This document shows positions 18,049-23,854 of a stretch of 23,854 bases of DNA, in pieces. A model generated the notes under the pieces. The model did no database searches. It had not been told where the DNA came from and saw only the letters and a program-made list of their open reading frames with translations. The position numbers and the translations under genes are program-made. The stretch's first letter is position 1, and each line of letters starts with the position of its first letter. This DNA is from Apostichopus californicus (lineage: Eukaryota > Echinodermata > Holothuroidea > Aspidochirotida > Stichopodidae): the NCBI GenBank assembly GCA_020650975.1, contig JAIPMN010001134.1:3308-27161 (forward strand), given 5' to 3'.

Positions 18049-21000
18049 CTGTGAAGGACAAACATTTCATTAAATATTCATACTCGTCTTCGCTAAAATA
18101 TTAAGTAACTACTCGTTAAAAGTACTTCGGAAACGTATCATATTTAAAATTATTCTAATATTATAAATAGCTTGTATTTATTGTCTGCGCCCAACGACCA
18201 TTTCCAGAATAACTTTACGATAAGAATGCTTCTTCATAGCAACTAACAAAGCAGCGATTACCAATACGTATGTTCTGTTGTGATATGTTTTAAAATGAGC
18301 TAGAAAAAAACATAATTGTGATGTATAATGTATTCTTAACATATGCAATTTTACCTGAAGATGTTGTTCAAATCGACTTTTCATAGGAGAGAACTTCACA
18401 TGAAGAGCCAAGAACAGAACCGATGTACCGATGGTGAATATTTTCGTCAAAGCGTCTCCCCAACCAAGAAGTGTAATTAACATCGTCTGTCCAACCTTCC
18501 TAGCAAGCTCCAGAATCTCCCAGAACCAAAATTTATCCTTGTAATTTTCACAAAGAAAATTCAGGCAGGAGGGAATTTTCTGACGATGCTTCTGACTGGT
18601 ATTGATAAGGGGGGTTTCCTCATTCAAATTTGAGCTGTTATTAAATCGGAAATTAGCCTTTTCCGTGGATGGCTTTCGACAATATTTTCGGAGCAGGATC
18701 AAAAGTAAGAAAGGGAAGGCTATTACATACAGAGCAGTGGCAATATAGGCTTCGGCTTGGTATTGAGCAATGCTTCCACAATTAATATCATAGTCAGCTC
18801 GAAGTAGTGAAATCGTAATGTTACCTTCTTGGTCTACACGATAGATGTCGCACGAGCCGGGATAGATCTCAAAAATAGCATCACAACTTGGTTGGTATGT
18901 TATAAAGAGGACAAGAAGTACGTAAGTATGTAACTTGGATTTGATCTTCTTCAGTTTCGTCATAATTTCTGCACTTTCATCTTTACTAAAAAACTTAAAG
19001 TATATCTTAGAAACTTGATATATCACAGTAGACACTGTAATAATTGCTATTGGTAGAAGCAGAGCAATTTTGAATCGAATGATTGGATCAAGTTTCAACC
19101 GGCTATTGAGGCACTGAGGTCGGATAGTCACCTTTAATACGTTCAGAGCAATGAAAGAAAATAATTCTCCTACGTAGCGTAGTGGTCCAGCCCAACTAAC
19201 AATGTGGATGCTCTCGTAAAGATCTCCAACCACCTGATAAAAACCTAGGAAAATTTTCATACGTGAAGAAAGTTTGTCCACGAACAATCTGCCGTCTGTT
19301 TCCCTCGCTTTCGTATTTTGCCAGATGACTAAGATGATAACCAAGAAGCACAGCGAGAGAGTTATTATCATCTCAGAAATAATAAACAATTTTGATTGAC
19401 AGGGAAAGCAATAATGCAAAACAGAGTAATATGCATTTTGACATTTACTGCAAAGCCAGCCTCTGTAACCTTTCAGGCAATTACCATTAATTCTAGTCGG
19501 TGTATAACTGTAGTTGTTTGCGCAGTGTTTTGATCTTGGACACCTGAAGGCTCTCGGCATTTTGTAGATGTACTCACTCGTCGATCGATCATAACTATCA
19601 TTAAGTGTAAGAAGATTTGTAACGAAGCTAGAGTAGAGTGATAAGTTCATACCAGTAAAAGACCAATTCCAATAGTAACCGGGTAACAGACTCTCAAAAT
19701 CATTAGAACAGTTGAAAGCTTCCTGTAAGCAATACTTACAGCTTCCAAATCGATTGGTGCGAGTATAATTCTTTTTACAGAAACAAGCTCTGAAACCAGC
19801 ATGCCTAGTACGATTTGTTCCTTCTGGACACGCTTTACAGTCCAATGCAGAGGAACCATTCCCTTGTAGGACATAGTTACCACTGCTACAAATTTTACAC
19901 CTCTCGCTTCCAATCTCGTCCTGATAAAATCCACCTGTTTAAGAAATCAAATACTGCCTTTTTTATAGGTGTGCACACAGTTAACAGATACTTGGAAATT
20001 ACTAAAATATTGCTCTTGAGTTCAATCAATTAATAATGTAATCATCACCATATCATACCAAACATCACCACAATCATCTTCGTCATCATCATTGTCATCT
20101 CAATCAATCCTTATTCGAAGCTGCTGTCAAAAACTACTCACCCCTTGGACAGGCCATGCATTCGCCGATACCATTTCCATATCCACCAGGCTTGCAAGGA
20201 CTACATGTGACATTTGTGGGATTTTTCAAGCACTGAAACCCTAGCTTTTGGAATAATGGAGTTAGGACACCCGTATTTTGTGTTAATGTCACTTTTGGAA
20301 CAAACTCGTTATAAACGCAGACTCTAAAAATTGAAGAAACAAGAATCATGGAAAAGTGTCTGTAATACTATACTGGTGTTCTTCATATATCGATACAACG
20401 TAGAATAACATTTGATGTTACATTAACCTGAAACATCGCAAAGGCTATTGTTAAACACATTTTGCACTTTCGACATTTCATTAACCACTCACCCGTTTCC
20501 ATTTCTCGTAAGACGTGGTAGCTTTTTTAAGTTCGCACAATTCAGATACCTGTTTACACAATCAAATGATAAAAGTAATCATCAAACATAGTTCTGAAGA
20601 GCGCCTAGTAATACAGTTGCGCACGTTTATCAAGATCGTTTAAACTGTACGTCAGTATCATCATTGTAACCTTGCGGTACTACAACACCATCAAAATACA
20701 TTGCGATATATGGGCATGAAGTTTCAGTTATATTATATCAACAATTACTAGCACAACGGAATAACGAAATAATATTCCCCAAATTACGTTCCTTCCTTGT
20801 GTTAACCTAGTTGAGTGTATTGCGGGCCGTCGCTGTACCCTGTGGGACGTGTCATCGCGACACAGAGTCATGTTGCCCGATTTTAAACATATGCAACAGA
20901 GATTACTTTGTTGATTACTGCTTGGATAAAGACAACCTAATTACATTTTTGTTTGAAAAATCTAGTGATTTTGATGTTTGATTAAAATATATTCAAAAGT

Positions 21001-23676
21001 TGGTAGGCCATGTCTGACGATCTCTTGCATCAATCATATTCTGACGAGTACAATTCTCTTGTTGTTTAATTTGTTTTTCACTTTGTTAATGGTACTTACA
21101 TCGTTGCATTGTCAATACCATTAAGAGCTGTCTCGGAGATCGCTTCTAAATCATTTTTGTAGATATGACTAAAATATAACAACGTTGCAAGAGGAGAGAA
21201 TAATTTAAAAAAGGAAATGACCATATACCGAGAAATATGAAGTACAAGAAAGCTTAATAAGTAAATGCGCAGCAACTATAAACGGCCAGATCACAATGTT
21301 TTATTGCGACCCTCGTAAAATCATTGCAAGCGAACATATCAGTTGATATCGTATCTTTCTGTTAAAATGGAACAATATTTTCCAACCTTCTTACCTAAGA
21401 AACAAATGCTATAATGAATGGACAAGGGACGTAGAATCATTTTCCAATAACATGAACCATGCTACGTATGTACTTGACATTAGGCAGTGTTAGAATGTGA
21501 AACTATACTTAGTACTGATATCTTTATCGTCGACAAGAAACAATATTAAGAAATTAAACAAGAATGCGTTCAAAGATTATTGATTGTATTATTAACTACG
21601 TACATGGACTTAACAGTCCCTCCTCCAAAACAGTCATTATCCAGTTTCGTTAATCTGTTTTGAAATAGAAATCTGCCGTTGGAAGAAAATGATCGTCGAT
21701 TGTTATTGGTAATTGAATGATGGAAAATAAATATCCACATTGATTGTTATCGATTATGAGGTATAATGTTGATAAAGTTGCTGCATTAATTCGATCCTTA
21801 CTTAGCCTATGGTATTTTGGTCTCAGTGTTAAATTGACAGCTCAAAAGCAATTATTATTAATTTCGAAAACAATTGATTATAATGGTATAACATTTGAAA
21901 GTTATTTTCTTTTTCATTACGGTACTTTCATTTTCAAAAACAATTGTCATATATTGTCATAAAATATATATTTTTCACCGAGCAGTTGAGCGTTATTATT
22001 ATTGCATGTATAGGTAGCGTACCATCACAAATATTAAAGTACATTAACCACAAGTTTTTTTTTAATCTGCCAGTGGAGAGGTAAATATAGTTTCATAGTA
22101 TATAAAACAAGAACAATCTTGCTGAATTATAAAAATAATGACAAAAGAAAGCAGAAACATTTTAGAACGTGATTTTGAAACAGAGTCGAAAGCGTTGGAG
22201 TTAATAGGCAGTAAATTGTTCATTGATCTGTTTGAAGAGAACTGGTTAACTCTACGAAACCAGGAAACCAACCAATTCATATAGCATGAATAGTCGATAC
22301 TGACATACATTTTGAATGAACTTTTACCAGTAAAATTAACATGTGTGTGTTTGTGTGTTCGTAGCTACAACCATCACGTTCAGTTTTCAGTGCAAATGAA
22401 CATTACTCAGATGTTTTTAAATCATAAAAAGCTGTCATATGGTATATTTTATGTCCTTTTAAAGGCTGTAAGTCAGCAAGACATTGTGCATCCTTAAGAT
22501 TTATGAAATATTATTATTGTACTTACATAAACTGAACACCTGTGTTATTGAACGTATTTCTCTCAATATTCCGAATAAAGTTGTTGTTAAGGAAGCTTTA
22601 CAACGACAGAAAGAAGAAATAAGAAAATCAATCATCATAAAAAAATAAAGGTACTGTATTTTTGCTTTAGTTAACCTTCCTACGTAATTAGGTCATATAT
22701 TAATGACCTAAGTACCTTATATAATTATATATCAAAAGTTCTACTTGATAGTCAAATAATTGTTGAAATATCTTCTGAACTGCGAAAAATAGTTACCGAA
22801 GACTTTACTAATATGATAGGTTAGAACATTTCTTGTTTTATTTCCATTGCTTAAATGCCACTTAAACGAACCCGAAAGTACCACAACTGTACGCAATTTC
22901 TGTATTTCAGTGTTAAGTCCACAAATGAATTGAAATTGAAGTGCTTCTTAAAATGTTACTTACATATGATGCAGGGTCTTTAAACCTTCGAAGGCTGTGT
23001 TCTTAAGTTGCGTGAGGTTATTTTTTTGAAGAAGCAGATACTTTATGTTATGTTCCGTTCCAGTTGTTTTCCAAAGCCCGTCTGGAATCTCAGTTATCTG
23101 GTTATTTGATAGGTCTCTGATAAAGTATCAAAATAAATAGAATCAAAGCGATCATAAGTGTTATTCCTTTCATATGTAGCTTGTCACGTTATATATTGAA
23201 CAATTTATAATAATTTGTGAACCGTTAAACATTTGTGAACATGGTGTAACCTTTCTGTAACATCAGTGTAAGAGATGTGTAACATATTTAAACCGAGCTT
23301 GGTTATATTTACATGTTAACCGCTAAAGAACGTACATACTATTTCACCAACACATTGCTCCAACTACCAATATCCCATATAGGAAGAATATTTTATGGTA
23401 AATTGATTTGGGCAATCAGTCAATCTTTATCCTAAAATACACTCCTCTATAGAATAAGGTAATTTCAACATTTAGTATCTTGAATTGAAACTTCTTAATT
23501 GTTCAGTTCCTACGTCTTTTGTTTTGTTTTCTGGTTGCACATGTTATGTCGATGAGCTACAAGATCCTACATACAAAATATAACTGAAGTTGTAACTTCC
23601 TTACAAGACATGATTGATCTGTAGATCGCTAAAAATATCTGCTGGTAACTCTGTTATTTGATTCCGAGCCAAAGAG
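17905..23676 (-). CDS. LRR / cysteine-rich / multi-pass membrane receptor-like protein (5' end outside window)
   Basis: Exons 23676-23605, 23116-22964, 22595-22527, 21168-21100, 20549-20493, 20323-20142, 19934-18355, 18048-17905; GT-AG with matching phases, giving 774 residues plus stop. Numbering from the first whole codon here: residues 1-140 are leucine-rich repeats, about five, mostly one per phase-2 exon. Residues 141-382 are cysteine-rich with ephrin-receptor-like/GCC2-GCC3 character (CSPCKPGGYG, CKICSSGNY, CKACPEG, GYRGWLCSKC). From 383 about eight hydrophobic segments follow; the first is LFIISEMIITLSLCFLVI. The whole appears to be a cell-surface protein with an LRR ectodomain and a polytopic C-terminal half. 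Ligand and function are unknown. More LRRs and the signal peptide should lie beyond 23854. The C-terminus is less certain: see the last exon. Confidence 0.85.
18355..19934 (-). CDS. LRR receptor main exon (cysteine-rich region and membrane segments)
   Basis: 1580 nt between AAACAG and GTAAAA, phase 0 at the end. The true exon starts upstream of the first ATG/TTG-initiated frame at 19845: GFYQDEIGSERCKICSSG is read first. Membrane segments include ISEMIITLSLCFLVIILVIW, IALLLPIAIITVSTVIY, YVLLVLFITY and ALYVIAFPFLLLILL. A charged tail-like loop follows, then LITLLGWGDALTKIF. Confidence 0.92.
20142..20323 (-). CDS. LRR receptor exon (start of cysteine-rich region)
   Basis: 182 nt between TTTTTAG and GTGAGT, ending in phase 1. 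Encodes VCVYNEFVPKVTL through CSPCKPGGYGNGIGECMACP. Confidence 0.88.
20493..20549 (-). CDS. LRR receptor exon (end of LRR array)
   Basis: 57 nt, phase 2 at both ends. Encodes YLNCANLKKLPRLTRNGN. Flanked by AACAG and GTGAGT. Confidence 0.8.
21100..21168 (-). CDS. LRR receptor exon (LRR)
   Basis: 69 nt, phase 2 at both ends. Encodes HIYKNDLEAISETALNGI. Flanked by TTTTAG and GTAAGT. The same size and phase as the neighbouring exon supports the call. Confidence 0.8.
22527..22595 (-). CDS. LRR receptor exon (LRR)
   Basis: 69 nt, phase 2 at both ends. Encodes FLNNNFIRNIERNTFNN. Flanked by TAAAG and GTAAGT. Confidence 0.82.
22964..23116 (-). CDS. LRR receptor exon (two LRRs)
   Basis: 153 nt, phase 2 at both ends. 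Encodes DLSNNQITEIPDGLW and LLLQKNNLTQLKNTAFEGL. Flanked by TATCAG and GTAAGT. Confidence 0.88.
23605..23676 (-). CDS. LRR receptor exon (LRR)
   Basis: Seventy-two nt, phase 2 at both ends, the classic one-LRR exon. Encodes SLARNQITELPADIFSDL and joins to L of the next exon. Flanked by CTGCAG and GTAAGG. Confidence 0.85.
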
Positions 23677-23854
23677 CTGCAGAGTAAAACAAACAACAAC
23701 AAATAACTCTACAAAGTTCAACGAATAGACAAATACAATATATATCTCTTGTAGAGTACAAAGATTAATTATGGTAAATGGAAAATATACGTCAAGTAAA
23801 AGTAAGTATTTGAAAACTCTTGAGGTCTTATAAAGTAGAATACTCCCCGAAATG

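Noticed and set aside
19647..19934. Second - strand frame over the start of the large receptor exon
   Set aside because: Shadow frame; the cysteine-rich frame joins in phase with both neighbouring exons.
21744..21962. + strand ORF of 72 codons
   Set aside because: AT-rich sequence in an intron of the receptor gene, no recognisable features.

Overview
The window is animal nuclear DNA. Three genes can be rebuilt from many short exons whose GT-AG junctions keep reading phase. The rest is AT-rich introns and spacers with microsatellites, fold-back elements and a tRNA-derived SINE-like repeat. The taxon is inferred: gene content and repeat style suggest a deuterostome marine invertebrate, perhaps an echinoderm such as a sea cucumber. 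No sequence search was possible.

Left (1-4.7 kb, + strand): a five-exon gene for a 436-residue bacterial-type creatinase (creatine amidinohydrolase, M24 'pita-bread' fold). All the creatine-binding and catalytic residues known from the Pseudomonas putida enzyme are present. An N-terminal extension looks like a mitochondrial presequence. A SINE-like repeat and a TATA-like box lie upstream. Intron 1 holds an AAT/CAT microsatellite, and intron 4 holds a ~300 bp fold-back element.

Middle (4.7-14.3 kb): a spacer with an orphan, damaged copy of the first exon of the next gene (5068-5264, - strand), two related palindromic repeats (6441-6530, 6805-6903) and a ~116 bp tandem repeat (7488-7816). Then comes a seven-exon - strand gene (14264-8745) for a 433-residue membrane-anchored serine beta-lactamase-fold hydrolase of the LACT-2/LACTB type. 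It lies tail-to-tail with creatinase.

Right (14.3-23.9 kb): a 3.6 kb spacer with a 73 bp inverted-repeat pair (72/73 identical, carrying CCAAT and CRE motifs), a perfect 7-bp x10 tandem repeat and a weak + strand ORF. It is followed by the 3' part of a - strand receptor-like gene (23676-17905; 5' end outside the window). That gene encodes leucine-rich repeats, an ephrin-receptor-like cysteine-rich region and about eight membrane segments.

The three genes do not form an obvious pathway. The most notable observation is an apparently intact creatinase in an intron-bearing animal genome. With a mitochondrial location it could feed sarcosine to mitochondrial sarcosine dehydrogenase.
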